From Caenispirillum salinarum_A (GTDB lineage: Bacteria > Pseudomonadota > Alphaproteobacteria > Rhodospirillales > Rhodospirillaceae): a stretch of DNA of 64,000 nt. The notes under the pieces were generated by a model that made no database searches, was not told the DNA's origin, and saw only the letters and a list, made by a program, of their open reading frames with translations. This document shows positions 1 through 8,244 of the stretch, piece by piece. Position numbers and translations under genes: made by a program. The stretch's first letter is position 1; each line of letters starts with the position of its first letter. The DNA lies in contig NZ_CP085224.1 in assembly GCF_044803115.1 (NCBI RefSeq), forward strand, positions 4,588,001-4,652,000. Direction: 5' to 3'.

Positions 1-7
1 AGACCGC

Positions 8-1126
8 ATGACCAGCACCCGACACGCTTCCCTCTTGCGCCACCACCGCGTCGGCCTCGTCGTCCTGGCCGGCACCGTTGCCGCCCTCTACGGCGCCGTT
101 GCCATGGCCGTTCTGGCGCCGGAGATGGCCGGACGCCCCGCCGGCGGCGTGTTGTCGACCGGGCTGTCGAGCCCCGTTCCGGCGCTCCGCTACGACGTGG
201 TCAGCACGGGGCCCGGCGGCGGCGCCTCCCATGGCAGCGAAACCCGCGTCATCCGGCCCGCCGTCATGAGCCGCCTGCTGTTCGGTGCCCCCTCGACCCG
301 CGACGCCGTTGCCGGCCTGCCCGAGGCACCGCACGTGGAGGCGCCCTCGGTGGCCGAGGCCCGCGCGCTTTACGACGAGCTTGGCTATCGCCTGGCCCAT
401 GTGGCCGACGGTCGCATGGGCGTGCCGCGCGTCTACTTGGCCGCCGTGCCCGAGGACCTGGCGAGCCTGCGCGACGTGGACGCGCGCAAGAGCGTCTTCC
501 TGCGGACCGTGCTGCCGCTGGTGCTGCGTGTGAACGAGGAGATCGCAGCCGACCGCGCGCGCGTGGAGCGCATCGAGGCTCATCGCCGCGGCGGCGGCGG
601 CGTCGGCCCCGAGGACGAGGCGTGGCTCGCCGACCGCGCCGCCTGGTACAAGCTGGAGACGGTGGACATCCCGGTCCTGCTCGCACGCATGGATGTCCTG
701 CCGCCGTCGCTGGCCCTTGCCCAGGCGGCGGAGGAAAGCGGCTGGGGCACCTCGCGCTTCGCCCGCGAGGGCAACGCGCTGTTCGGCCAGTGGACCACCG
801 ACCCCGGCGTGAAGGGCCTGGTGCCGCTCGCCCGCGCCGACGACGCCACCCACCGCGTGCGTGCCTTCGACCGCCTGCTGGACGCGGTGCGCGCCTATGC
901 CCGGAACCTGAACACCCATCCCGCCTACGCCGAACTGCGCGCAGCCCGCCGCGCCGCTCGCGCCGCCGGCGAGCCCGTGGACGGCGAGGCCCTGGCGGCG
1001 ACGCTGCACAGCTACTCCGAACGGGGGCAGGACTATGTGGACACGCTGCTTCTGATCATGCGGGCGAACAAGCTGGCGACGCTGGACCGCGTGCGGCTGG
1101 GCACGCAGGTGGCCCGCGGCTCCTGA
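8..1126 (+). CDS. Bax/FlgJ-type N-acetylglucosaminidase, signal-anchored
   Basis: Predicted peptidoglycan hydrolase that cuts glycan strands in the periplasm. Residues about 15-38 form a hydrophobic signal anchor. The catalytic domain lies in the C-terminal part (about residues 230-350) and carries AEESGWGTSRFA near residue 241 followed by GNALFGQW, the signature of the glucosaminidase family, with the Glu as presumed catalytic acid. At 372 aa it has a long, poorly conserved region between the anchor and the catalytic domain. The ATG lies 8 bases into the window, so its upstream region and any operon partner are unseen. Family assignment is firm. The exact substrate bond is inferred from the family. 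Confidence 0.8.
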   Translation: MTSTRHASLLRHHRVGLVVLAGTVAALYGAVAMAVLAPEMAGRPAGGVLSTGLSSPVPALRYDVVSTGPGGGASHGSETRVIRPAVMSRLLFGAPSTRDAVAGLPEAPHVEAPSVAEARALYDELGYRLAHVADGRMGVPRVYLAAVPEDLASLRDVDARKSVFLRTVLPLVLRVNEEIAADRARVERIEAHRRGGGGVGPEDEAWLADRAAWYKLETVDIPVLLARMDVLPPSLALAQAAEESGWGTSRFAREGNALFGQWTTDPGVKGLVPLARADDATHRVRAFDRLLDAVRAYARNLNTHPAYAELRAARRAARAAGEPVDGEALAATLHSYSERGQDYVDTLLLIMRANKLATLDRVRLGTQVARGS

Positions 1127-1217
1127 GGGACCGACCGGCGCGGGGCGCTTTGCCGGCAAGCCGTTAAGCGCCTTTGACGGCTGAAAAAATGCCGGGAAAA
1201 TTTCGTGCAATGGGGTG

Positions 1218-1246
1218 TTGCATAAGGGGCGGGCTCTTTATATAGT
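1218..1246 (+). promoter_or_regulatory. Sigma70-type promoter for tRNA-Ser
   Basis: TTGCAT at 1218-1223, a 17-base spacer and TATAGT at 1241-1246 form a good -35/-10 pair. Transcription would start near 1253, about 45 bases before the mature tRNA, leaving a short 5' leader for RNase P to remove. Seen directly; promoter activity is inferred. Confidence 0.6.
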
Positions 1247-1297
1247 GCCGGCCTTCCAGGCGGGGAGAACGGAGTGTTCTTTCCAGCCCCCAAGTGC

Positions 1298-1388
1298 GGA
1301 GGGATGGCCGAGCGGTCGAAGGCGCACGCCTGGAAAGTGTGTATACCCTAACCGGGTATCGAGGGTTCGAATCCCTCTCCCTCCGCCA
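1298..1388 (+). tRNA. tRNA-Ser (anticodon GGA)
   Basis: A complete class II tRNA. The acceptor arm GGAGGGA (1298-1304) pairs with TCCCTCC (1378-1384), followed by discriminator G and an encoded CCA (1386-1388). The anticodon stem CACGC/GTGTG contains one G-U pair and encloses a 7-base loop with anticodon GGA at 1332-1334, reading UCC and UCU. A long variable arm follows, as expected for tRNA-Ser, and the T arm contains GGTTCGAATCC. It stands alone, between the glucosaminidase and the sensor kinase genes. Confidence 0.97.
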
Positions 1389-1489
1389 CTTCCTTTCTTT
1401 CACGGCCCGGCGTGTCTCCGGCAGGTCCGACATCCGTCCGCCGACGGACCCGATGGCGGTGTTGTGCGTTGACAGTAGGCCGCGCCGCC

Positions 1490-3193
1490 ATGGATGCTTT
1501 CGGCGCTTTCCTTCCCCCGCGCCCTGTGGTCCACCCGTTGCACACACCCCGCTCCATTCTGCTCGCGCTGTCGACCACGGTCATCCTGGCGACACTGTTC
1601 GCCTGGGCCGTCTTCGCCATCGCCGACTACGACAGCACCCTGGACTCCAGCCTGCGCGAAAACGCCATCATCGCCGACCTGCTGCAGGAACACGCCCACC
1701 GCACCATCGAAGCCAGCGACCTGGTGCTGCAGCAACTGGAGGCCGCGGTGGAAGGCGGCGGCGGCCTTGCGCTGGGCGCCTCGCCCGAGGTCGTGCACGA
1801 GCGTCTGGTCGCCATGGCCGATCTGCTGCCGCAGGTGGGCTCGCTGTGGATCATCGGACCGGACGGTGCGGTCATCAACTCCTCCGTCGCGCCGAGGCCC
1901 ATGGGCGGCCGCTACGACGATCGGCGCTATTTCCAGGCGCAGCGCGAGGCGCCGGGCGCAGGTACCTTCATCGGCGAGCTTCTGGAAGGCCGGCAGACCG
2001 GGCTTGATTTCTTCGCAATCTCGCGGAGGATCGACGGCCCGGGCGGCGACTTCGGCGGCATCGTCGTGGCCGCCATCCACACAAGCTATTTTCAGCAATT
2101 CTATGCCGGGGTCGCCATGCCGTCGGATTCCACCCTCGCAATCCTGCGCGAGGACGGGGCGCTGCTGGTGCGCGAGCCGCTGGCGGCGGGCAGCTACGGC
2201 GCCCGCTTCCCCGATGTGATGCGCGGGCTGACGCCGCAAACCCCGCGCGTTGCGTCGCGCATCGCCTCGCCGGTGGACGGCAGCGACCGCCTCGTTGCCA
2301 GGCGCCTTGTGAAGGACTATCCGCTGGTTGCCCTGGCCTCGCGGAAGGTGGAGGCGGTTCTGGCGCCCTTCTGGCAGCGCCAGTTGCGCACCGGCGCAGT
2401 GGTGGTGGTGCTGATCCTTACCGTCGTTGCGCTGACGATGCTCGGGCTGCGGGCTTTGCAGGGCGAGCGCCGTCTGAAGGAGGCCCTGGCCGCCGCCAAC
2501 GTCAGTCTGGAAGACCGCGTGCGCCAGCGCACCGCCGAACTGGAGCAGGCCCTGGCCGACAAGAACCTGCTGTTGAGCGAGGTCTACCACCGGGTCAAGA
2601 ACAACCTGCAAATGATCGAGTCCCTGCTGTCGCTGCAGTCCCGCACCCTGACCGACGACGGCGCACGCAACGCCTTCCGCACCGCCCGGCGGCGGATCAA
2701 CGCGCTGGGTCTCGTGCACCAGCAATTGCTGGGCGCCGGCGATCTGGCGACGGTGCGCCTCGATGCCTTTCTGGGTGAATTGTGCGCCAACCTGGCGGAG
2801 GGCGCCGGAGCCGAGCGGCGGGGTCTTAAGGTCACGGTCGACGTGGCGCCACTGCCGGCCAATCTCGACCGCGCGATCCCGCTGGGTTTGCTGGTGAACG
2901 AGTTGCTGTCCAATGCGTTGCTTCATGGTTACCGGAATGGATCATCGGGCACCATCACCGTCCGAAGCGATTACCTCAAGGATAGTGGGGCCCTTCGCCT
3001 CTTGGTACGCGACGACGGGTGCGGTATTCCTTCGGACGCCGAAGCCGCGGGGAAGGACGATGTTCCGCGCAGCGGCATGCGCATCGTCCGCGCGCTGGCG
3101 GCCCAGTTGGGCGGCGAGTTGACCGTCCGGCGTGAACCGCAAGGAACGGAGGTGACCGTGACCATACCTTGGCCGGAGGCGGAGCATGGCTGA
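1490..3193 (+). CDS. Membrane sensor histidine kinase, HWE/HisKA_2 type
   Basis: Transmembrane sensor kinase with a periplasmic PDC/dCACHE-like sensor between two membrane segments (about residues 22-43 and 302-322), a short coiled coil, then a HisKA_2 phosphoacceptor region with EVYHRVKNNLQ, His367 being the likely phosphorylated residue. A HATPase domain follows with the N box NELLSNALLHG and DDGCGIP. I chose ATG 1490 because it immediately precedes the first membrane segment; a GTG at 1412 would add 26 unconserved residues. Its stop overlaps the next gene, a receiver protein, by 8 bases, so the two are almost certainly a cognate pair. The ligand cannot be predicted from the sequence. Confidence 0.85.
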   Translation: MDAFGAFLPPRPVVHPLHTPRSILLALSTTVILATLFAWAVFAIADYDSTLDSSLRENAIIADLLQEHAHRTIEASDLVLQQLEAAVEGGGGLALGASPEVVHERLVAMADLLPQVGSLWIIGPDGAVINSSVAPRPMGGRYDDRRYFQAQREAPGAGTFIGELLEGRQTGLDFFAISRRIDGPGGDFGGIVVAAIHTSYFQQFYAGVAMPSDSTLAILREDGALLVREPLAAGSYGARFPDVMRGLTPQTPRVASRIASPVDGSDRLVARRLVKDYPLVALASRKVEAVLAPFWQRQLRTGAVVVVLILTVVALTMLGLRALQGERRLKEALAAANVSLEDRVRQRTAELEQALADKNLLLSEVYHRVKNNLQMIESLLSLQSRTLTDDGARNAFRTARRRINALGLVHQQLLGAGDLATVRLDAFLGELCANLAEGAGAERRGLKVTVDVAPLPANLDRAIPLGLLVNELLSNALLHGYRNGSSGTITVRSDYLKDSGALRLLVRDDGCGIPSDAEAAGKDDVPRSGMRIVRALAAQLGGELTVRREPQGTEVTVTIPWPEAEHG

Positions 3194-3557
3194 CCGCCCG
3201 CACCGCGTCTTCATCGTGGACGATGACTTCCTGATCGTGGAATACCTGCGCGACGCGGTGGAAGACCTGGGCCTGACGGTGGCCGGCACCGCCGCCACGG
3301 CCGACGACGCCATCCGCCTGGTCCGGGAGGCCCGACCCGATGTCGTTCTGATGGATGTCCGCCTGCGCGGACACAGCGACGGCGTGGACGCGGCGCGCAG
3401 CATTCACGCAGACCTGAACGTGCCGATCATCTTCATCACCGGCAGCAATGAGCCTCAGACCCTGGAGCGAATCGGGAAGGATTCCCCGCGTGCGGTTCTG
3501 ATCAAGCCCATCACCCCCGACCAGCTCCAGACCGTGCTGCGCGATATGCTGGACTAG
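3186..3557 (+). CDS. Single-domain response regulator (CheY-like receiver)
   Basis: A 123-residue receiver domain without an output domain. The acidic pocket (FIVDDD), phosphoacceptor Asp57 in LMDVRLRG, Thr in IFITGS and Lys in LIKPI are all present, so phosphorylation should be intact. The start overlaps the end of the HWE-type kinase gene, which implies translational coupling and cognate pairing. With no DNA-binding or enzymatic domain it must act through protein contact or as a phosphate relay; the partner is not visible here. A strong bidirectional terminator follows 28 bases downstream. Confidence 0.88.
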   Translation: MADRPHRVFIVDDDFLIVEYLRDAVEDLGLTVAGTAATADDAIRLVREARPDVVLMDVRLRGHSDGVDAARSIHADLNVPIIFITGSNEPQTLERIGKDSPRAVLIKPITPDQLQTVLRDMLD

Positions 3558-3585
3558 GGCCGTGATGCCGCTTCGATGAACGAAT

Positions 3586-3616
3586 AAGGGGAGGCCCCGC
3601 CTGGGGCCTCCCCTTT
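3586..3616. terminator. Bidirectional intrinsic terminator
   Basis: A perfect 13-bp stem (3586-3598 with 3603-3615) and a 4-base loop sit between the convergent response regulator and pheT genes. The outer base pairs are A-T, giving short T runs on both strands. It serves both transcription units. Confidence 0.85.
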
Positions 3617-3636
3617 CTCATTCACGACCGCCGGCC

Positions 3637-6042
3637 TCAGGCCCGGAGGGTGCCGCCGGTGGCCTTTTCCACGGCCTTGACCACCGCGCCCTGGACCTTT
3701 TCCAGGTCCTCGTCCGTCAGGGTGCGCTCGGTCGGTTGCAGCGTCACCGACAGGGCGATGGACTTCCTGCCCTCGCCGACCGTCTCGCCCTCGTAGACAT
3801 CGAAGACGCGGACCTCGGTGATGAGCTTGCGGTCGGCACCCTTGGCCGCGCGCACCAGCTTTTCCGCCGGCACCTCGGCGTCCACCACGAAGGCGAAATC
3901 GCGCTCCAGCGGCTGGTAGGGCGACGGGCGCAGCAGCGGGCGGGTGCGGCCCGACTGCTTGGCCTTCGCCTTGGGCTGCGGGATGGCCTCCAGGAACACC
4001 TCGAAGCCGACCATCTGGCCCTTCACGTCCAGACCCTTCAGCACGCGCGGGTGCAGCTCGCCGAAGTTGGCCAGCACGTTGGGACCCAGGCGCAGGACGC
4101 CGGAGCGGCCGGGATGATACCAGACCGGCGCGTCGGTGGTGACCTGAAGGTTGTCCACCGGGCAGCCCGCCGCCGCCAGGGCGGCGATGGCGTCGGCCTT
4201 GGCGTCGAAGGCGTCCCAGGCGCGCGGGGCCTCCTTCCAGTGGCGCGGGCCGGTCCGGCCGGCGCGGACACCGGCGGCGACCGTGCGCTGGCCCTCGGCG
4301 GTTTCGTCCTGGTAGTCGCCGCCGACCTCGAACAGGCAGACGTCGGGGAAGCCGCGCGCCGCGTTCCGCCCCGCCGCCTGAATCAGGTTGGGCAGGATGG
4401 ACGGGCGCATGGCGTCCAGGTCGCTGGAAATGGGGTTGGACAGCACCAGCGCCTCGTTGGCGAAGCCGAACAGGGCCGCGTGCTCCTTGGCCATGAACGA
4501 CCAGGTCACCGTCTCCATCATGCCGCGCGTGGCCAGCGTGCGGCGGGCGGCGTCGCGCTGGATCTGGCGCGGCGTCAGCACCACCGGCGGCATGGGCGCG
4601 CGCGGCAGCGGCACCGTCGGAATGTTGTCGTAGCCGTGGATGCGGACGACTTCCTCGATGACGTCGTGCTCTTCCGTCACGTCCAGGCGCCACGACGGCG
4701 GAACGACCGCCAGCACGCCGTCTTCCGTGCGCTCCACCCGGAAGGACAGGGCCTCCAGGATTTCGACGATGCGGTCGACGGACAGATCGACGCCGCCCAA
4801 CTCCGCCACCCGCGAGGGGCGGAGCGTGATGGCGCCGGCGCCCGACGGCGGCGCGCCGGCGGACACCAGTTCCGAGGCCTCGCCGCCGCAGAACTCGAGG
4901 ATCAGCTTGGTCGCCAGCTCGGCGCCCCAGACGGCCGAGGCCGGATCGACGCCGCGCTCGAAGCGGTAGCGGGCATCGCTGTCGATGGCGAGCCGGCGGC
5001 CGGTGGTGGCGATGGTGGTGGGATCGAACAGCGCCGATTCGATGAAGACATCCGTCGTCTCGGCCGTCGCGCCGGTGTCCTCGCCGCCCATGATGCCGCC
5101 GAGACCCAGCGCCTTGGCGTCGTCGGCGATGACGACCATCTGCTCGTCCAGCTCATACGTCTTTTCGTTCAGGGCCTCCAGCGTCTCGCCGGGCTTGCCC
5201 CAGCGGGCCTGGACGTTGCCCTGCAGCTTGGCGGCGTCGAAGACGTGCAGCGGGCGGCCGCGATCCACCGTGACGTAGTTGGTGATGTCGACCAGCGCCG
5301 AGATGGGACGCAGGCCGACGGCCTCCAGCCGGTTCTTCAGCCATTCGGGGCTTTCGCCGTTCTTCACGCCGCGGACATAGCGGCCGACGAACATATGGCA
5401 GCCCTCGGGCCGGTCGCCGAAGTTCAGCGACACGCCGACGGGGCTGGCGTAGGTGCCCTTCACGGTCTCGTCGGGCAGGGGCTTGAGCGTGCCCAGGCCG
5501 GCGGCGGCCAGGTCGCGGGCGACGCCGCGCACGCCCAGGCAGTCCATGCGGTTGGGCGTGATGGCGATCTCGATCACCGGGTCGGCATCCATCACGTCGG
5601 TCAGCGGGGCGCCGACGGGCGCGTCCTCGGGCAACTCGATGATGCCCGAATGATCGTCGCCCAGCCCCAGCTCGCGCGAGGAGCACATCATGCCGTTGCT
5701 CTCGACGCCGCGGATCTTGCCGGGCTTGAGCTTGTCGCCGGTGGCCGGGATGACCGCGCCGGGCAGCGCGAGGGCGACCTTCAGGCCCTGGCGCGCGTTG
5801 GGGGCGCCGCAGACGATCTGCAGCGTCTCCGTCCCCGTGTCCACCTTGCACAGCTTCAGGCGGTCGGCGTCCGGGTGCTTGCCGGCCTCCACCACATGGC
5901 CGACGATGAAGGGGGCCAGGTCCTTGGCGGGGTCGTGGACCTCCTCCACCTCCAGGCCGATGGCGGTCAGCGTCTCGGAAATGGCGTCCAGGCTGGCGGT
6001 GGTGTCCAGGTGGTCCTTCAGCCAGGAAAGGGTGAACTTCAT
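3637..6042 (-). CDS. pheT: Phenylalanine--tRNA ligase beta subunit
   Basis: Large subunit of the alpha2beta2 phenylalanyl-tRNA synthetase, which charges tRNA-Phe. At 801 aa it has the full bacterial architecture: an N-terminal EMAP/OB tRNA-binding domain (about 40-150, with VGHVVEAGKHPDADRLK), B3/B4 editing domain with DITNYV, B5 domain, a catalytic-like core, and a C-terminal FDX-ACB domain (about 705-800, with RDFAFVVD). Its start overlaps the pheS stop in an ATGA junction, so the subunits are translationally coupled and made in equal amounts. Confidence 0.98.
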   Translation of the reverse strand: MKFTLSWLKDHLDTTASLDAISETLTAIGLEVEEVHDPAKDLAPFIVGHVVEAGKHPDADRLKLCKVDTGTETLQIVCGAPNARQGLKVALALPGAVIPATGDKLKPGKIRGVESNGMMCSSRELGLGDDHSGIIELPEDAPVGAPLTDVMDADPVIEIAITPNRMDCLGVRGVARDLAAAGLGTLKPLPDETVKGTYASPVGVSLNFGDRPEGCHMFVGRYVRGVKNGESPEWLKNRLEAVGLRPISALVDITNYVTVDRGRPLHVFDAAKLQGNVQARWGKPGETLEALNEKTYELDEQMVVIADDAKALGLGGIMGGEDTGATAETTDVFIESALFDPTTIATTGRRLAIDSDARYRFERGVDPASAVWGAELATKLILEFCGGEASELVSAGAPPSGAGAITLRPSRVAELGGVDLSVDRIVEILEALSFRVERTEDGVLAVVPPSWRLDVTEEHDVIEEVVRIHGYDNIPTVPLPRAPMPPVVLTPRQIQRDAARRTLATRGMMETVTWSFMAKEHAALFGFANEALVLSNPISSDLDAMRPSILPNLIQAAGRNAARGFPDVCLFEVGGDYQDETAEGQRTVAAGVRAGRTGPRHWKEAPRAWDAFDAKADAIAALAAAGCPVDNLQVTTDAPVWYHPGRSGVLRLGPNVLANFGELHPRVLKGLDVKGQMVGFEVFLEAIPQPKAKAKQSGRTRPLLRPSPYQPLERDFAFVVDAEVPAEKLVRAAKGADRKLITEVRVFDVYEGETVGEGRKSIALSVTLQPTERTLTDEDLEKVQGAVVKAVEKATGGTLRA

Positions 6043-7115
6043 CGGGTCAGGCCTCCGGTCACGCTGGGCACATCAAGCGCGGCGAAGCCGTAGTGGCGCA
6101 GCCAGCGCAGGTCGCTCTCGAAGAAGGTGCGAAGGTCGGGGATGCCGTATTTCAGCATGGCGATGCGCTCGATCCCCATGCCGAAGGCGAAGCCCTGGTA
6201 TTCGGTCGGATCGATGCCGCAGGCCTTCAGCACGTTGGGGTGCACCATGCCGCAGCCGAGAATCTCCAGCCAGTCGTCGCCTTCGCCGATGCGCAGTTCG
6301 CCGCCCTTGCGGGAACAGCCGATGTCCATCTCCGCGCTCGGCTCCGTGAAGGGGAAGAAGCTGGGGCGGAAGCGTGTCGGCAGCTCGTCCAGTTCGAAGT
6401 AGGTCTTCACGAACTCGATCAGGCAGCCCTTCAGGTGGCCCATGTGGGTGGTCTTGTCGATGACAAGCCCCTCCACCTGGTGGAACATGGGCGTGTGGGT
6501 CATGTCGTAGTCGCAGCGGTACGTCCGGCCCGGCGCGATGATGCGGATGGGCGGCTTCTGGCTGGTCATGGTGTGCACCTGAACCGTCGAGGTGTGGGTG
6601 CGCAGCATCAGCCGGTCCCCTTCCTCCCGCTCCGGGAAGAAGAAGGTGTCGTGCATCTGGCGCGCCGGATGGTCCGGCGGGAAGTTGAGCGCCGTGAAGT
6701 TGTGGAAGTCGTCGTCGATGTCCGGCCCTTCCGCCACCTCGAAGCCCATCTGACCGAAGATCGCCGTCAGTTCGGCGATGGTCTGGCTGATGGGGTGCAG
6801 GGTGCCGGTGGCCTCCGGGCGCGGGGGCAGGGTGACGTCGATGCGCTCGCGCTCCAGCCGGGCGGTCAGTTCGGCGTCTTCCAGGGTGGTGCGCTTGGCC
6901 TCGATGGCGGCGGCGACGTCGTCCTTCAGCGCATTCAGCGCCTGGCCGGTCTCGCGGCGCTCGTCCGGGCTCATCTTGCCCAGGCCCTTCATCATGTCGG
7001 TGATGCGGCCCTTCTTGCCCAGCGCCGAGACGCGAACGCTTTCCAGCGCCTCGCGGTCGGCCGCGCCGTCCACGGCGGCCAGCAACTCGGCCCGCAAGTC
7101 CTCCACGTTGCTCAT
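6039..7115 (-). CDS. pheS: Phenylalanine--tRNA ligase alpha subunit
   Basis: Catalytic subunit of phenylalanyl-tRNA synthetase, 358 aa. It has an N-terminal coiled-coil tRNA-binding region with KKGRITDMMKGLG, and class II aminoacyl-tRNA synthetase motifs: the HPARQMHDTFF region, motif 2 (RTHTSTVQV and GRTYRCDYD) and motif 3 (GFAFGMGIERIAM). The open frame extends upstream to 7397, but ATG 7115 is the right start: it begins with the conserved N-terminus and follows a GAAGGA ribosome site. It is co-transcribed with pheT. A terminator and a promoter-like pair lie just upstream. Confidence 0.97.
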   Translation of the reverse strand: MSNVEDLRAELLAAVDGAADREALESVRVSALGKKGRITDMMKGLGKMSPDERRETGQALNALKDDVAAAIEAKRTTLEDAELTARLERERIDVTLPPRPEATGTLHPISQTIAELTAIFGQMGFEVAEGPDIDDDFHNFTALNFPPDHPARQMHDTFFFPEREEGDRLMLRTHTSTVQVHTMTSQKPPIRIIAPGRTYRCDYDMTHTPMFHQVEGLVIDKTTHMGHLKGCLIEFVKTYFELDELPTRFRPSFFPFTEPSAEMDIGCSRKGGELRIGEGDDWLEILGCGMVHPNVLKACGIDPTEYQGFAFGMGIERIAMLKYGIPDLRTFFESDLRWLRHYGFAALDVPSVTGGLTR

Positions 7116-7179
7116 GATGTATCCTTCGGTTCCGGTTGTGCCGGAGGCGCGAAAGGCGCCGCCCGGCCGCTGCTGCCCT

Positions 7180-7208
7180 TGCATACGACATGAAAAAGGG
7201 GCTGCCAA
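7180..7208 (-). promoter_or_regulatory. Candidate pheST promoter overlapping the upstream terminator
   Basis: On the minus strand TTGGCA (7208-7203), a 17-base spacer and TATGCA (7185-7180) resemble a sigma70 promoter. The -35 lies inside the terminator hairpin at 7193-7224, so termination of rplT transcripts and initiation of pheST would share DNA. The -35 is good and the -10 is weak. Confidence 0.4.
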
Positions 7209-7224
7209 GAGCGGCAGCCCCTTT
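7193..7224 (-). terminator. Intrinsic terminator or attenuator between rplT and pheS
   Basis: A 12-bp stem (7195-7206 with 7213-7224) and a 6-base loop are followed on the minus strand by a run of five T (7197-7193). It lies about 180 bases after the rplT stop and 78 bases before the pheS start. It can end rpmI-rplT transcripts or act as an attenuator for pheST. I see no phenylalanine-rich leader peptide ahead of it. Confidence 0.75.
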
Positions 7225-7371
7225 CTCGCATCATCCACGCCGTACCCGGCGCTGGATCGCTGCACCCCCAAGCCCGCGGAGTCGCTAGACGTGCGCTTGC
7301 GCACACTGCGGGCCGCCGCGACGGCGGCGTGGGCCAAGCGCGCGGTCAGCGCGCGCCCGGCACCTGAGGGC

Positions 7372-7400
7372 GTCGTGTTGATCGGCACGATCAACACGAC
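7372..7400 (-). repeat. Perfect 29-bp palindrome just after rplT
   Basis: A 13-bp perfect stem (7372-7384 with 7388-7400) with a 3-base loop begins 8 bases after the rplT stop. There is no T run, so it is not a standard terminator. It may protect the rplT message end or be a pausing or processing site. Further GC stems lie between it and the terminator at 7193. Confidence 0.7.
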
Positions 7401-7407
7401 AGATCAA

Positions 7408-7764
7408 TCAGCCCAGGGCTTCCTCGGCCTGCTTGACCAGCGACGCAAAGGCGTCCGGCTCGCGCACGGCGAGGTCGGCGAGCACCTTGCGGTCCAGTTC
7501 GATGCCGGCCTTGTGCAGGCCGTTCATGAACTTGCTGTAGGTCAGGCCGTGGGCGCGCGCGCCGGCGTTGATGCGCTGGATCCACAGGCTGCGGAAGTCG
7601 CGCTTCTTGTTGCGGCGGTCGCGATAGGCGTACTGAAGGCCCTTCTCGACCTTCTCGATGGCGACGCGGAAATTGGTGCTGTTGCGGCCGCGGTAACCCT
7701 TGGCGAGCTTCAGAACCTTCTTGTGACGGGCGTGCGACGTGACGCCGCGCTTGACACGGGACAT
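7408..7764 (-). CDS. rplT: 50S ribosomal protein L20
   Basis: A 118-residue, strongly basic 23S rRNA-binding protein needed for early large-subunit assembly. It begins with MSRVKRGV and carries the family sequence RGRNSTNFRVAIEKV followed by SLWIQRINAGARAHG. It lies 21 bases downstream of rpmI in the usual order. infC, often upstream in other bacteria, is absent. In enterobacteria and Bacillus L20 represses its own operon by binding the leader; whether that occurs here is unknown. Confidence 0.98.
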   Translation of the reverse strand: MSRVKRGVTSHARHKKVLKLAKGYRGRNSTNFRVAIEKVEKGLQYAYRDRRNKKRDFRSLWIQRINAGARAHGLTYSKFMNGLHKAGIELDRKVLADLAVREPDAFASLVKQAEEALG

Positions 7765-7785
7765 GGTCTATACCTCCGACCGGCG

Positions 7786-7983
7786 TTACGCGTAGGGCAG
7801 GAACTTCTTGACGATCTCGGCGTCGGCCTTGCACAGAATCATCGTGCCACGGGCCTGACGCTTCATCTTCGTCGGCTTGTTGCGCAGCATGTGGCGCTTG
7901 TAGGCCACGTTGGCGCGCACCTTGCCGGTGCCGGTCGTGCGGAAGCGCTTCTTGGCAGCGCTCTTGCTCTTCAGCTTGGGCAT
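7786..7983 (-). CDS. rpmI: 50S ribosomal protein L35
   Basis: A 65-residue basic protein, full length for L35, beginning MPKLKSKSAAKKRFR and containing KRHMLRNKPTKMKRQ. It is the first gene of the rpmI-rplT unit, with a clear promoter 135 bases upstream. The leader contains a GGCCC/GGGCC stem capped by a GCAA tetraloop, near 8060-8073. Confidence 0.98.
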   Translation of the reverse strand: MPKLKSKSAAKKRFRTTGTGKVRANVAYKRHMLRNKPTKMKRQARGTMILCKADAEIVKKFLPYA

Positions 7984-8117
7984 TTCGGTCCTCTAAGCTA
8001 GGGGTCCAGAACGCGGAGCGGGTGGGCATGCCCTCGGCCCTGTCTCCCGGCGGTTGGCCCTTGCGGGCCGTACGCGCGGGGGAGCCTCGCCTCGCCGCTC
8101 CTTTAACGAAGGGCGTG

Positions 8118-8146
8118 GTTATAGGGCCTAATGCGACCGAACGCAA
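8118..8146 (-). promoter_or_regulatory. Promoter of rpmI-rplT
   Basis: On the minus strand TTGCGT (8146-8141), a 17-base spacer and TATAAC (8123-8118) make a strong sigma70-type pair. Transcription would begin near 8111 and give a leader of about 128 bases before rpmI, long enough for ribosomal protein autoregulation. Confidence 0.65.
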
Positions 8147-8244
8147 GGGCCGTGACTCATGGACGCTGAACAGGGCTTCCTCATGCGGCCGAGGGCTGTA
8201 TCATGCTCCCGAGTCGCGCCGCCATCCGCCTGAAGGGAGACCGC

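Noticed and set aside
3736..6093. A 785-codon plus-strand frame opposite pheT
   Set aside because: Antisense shadow; pheT is unambiguous.
7193..7410. T-box or phenylalanine leader-peptide attenuator for pheST
   Set aside because: T-boxes are not expected in alphaproteobacteria, and no short Phe-rich frame precedes the terminator.
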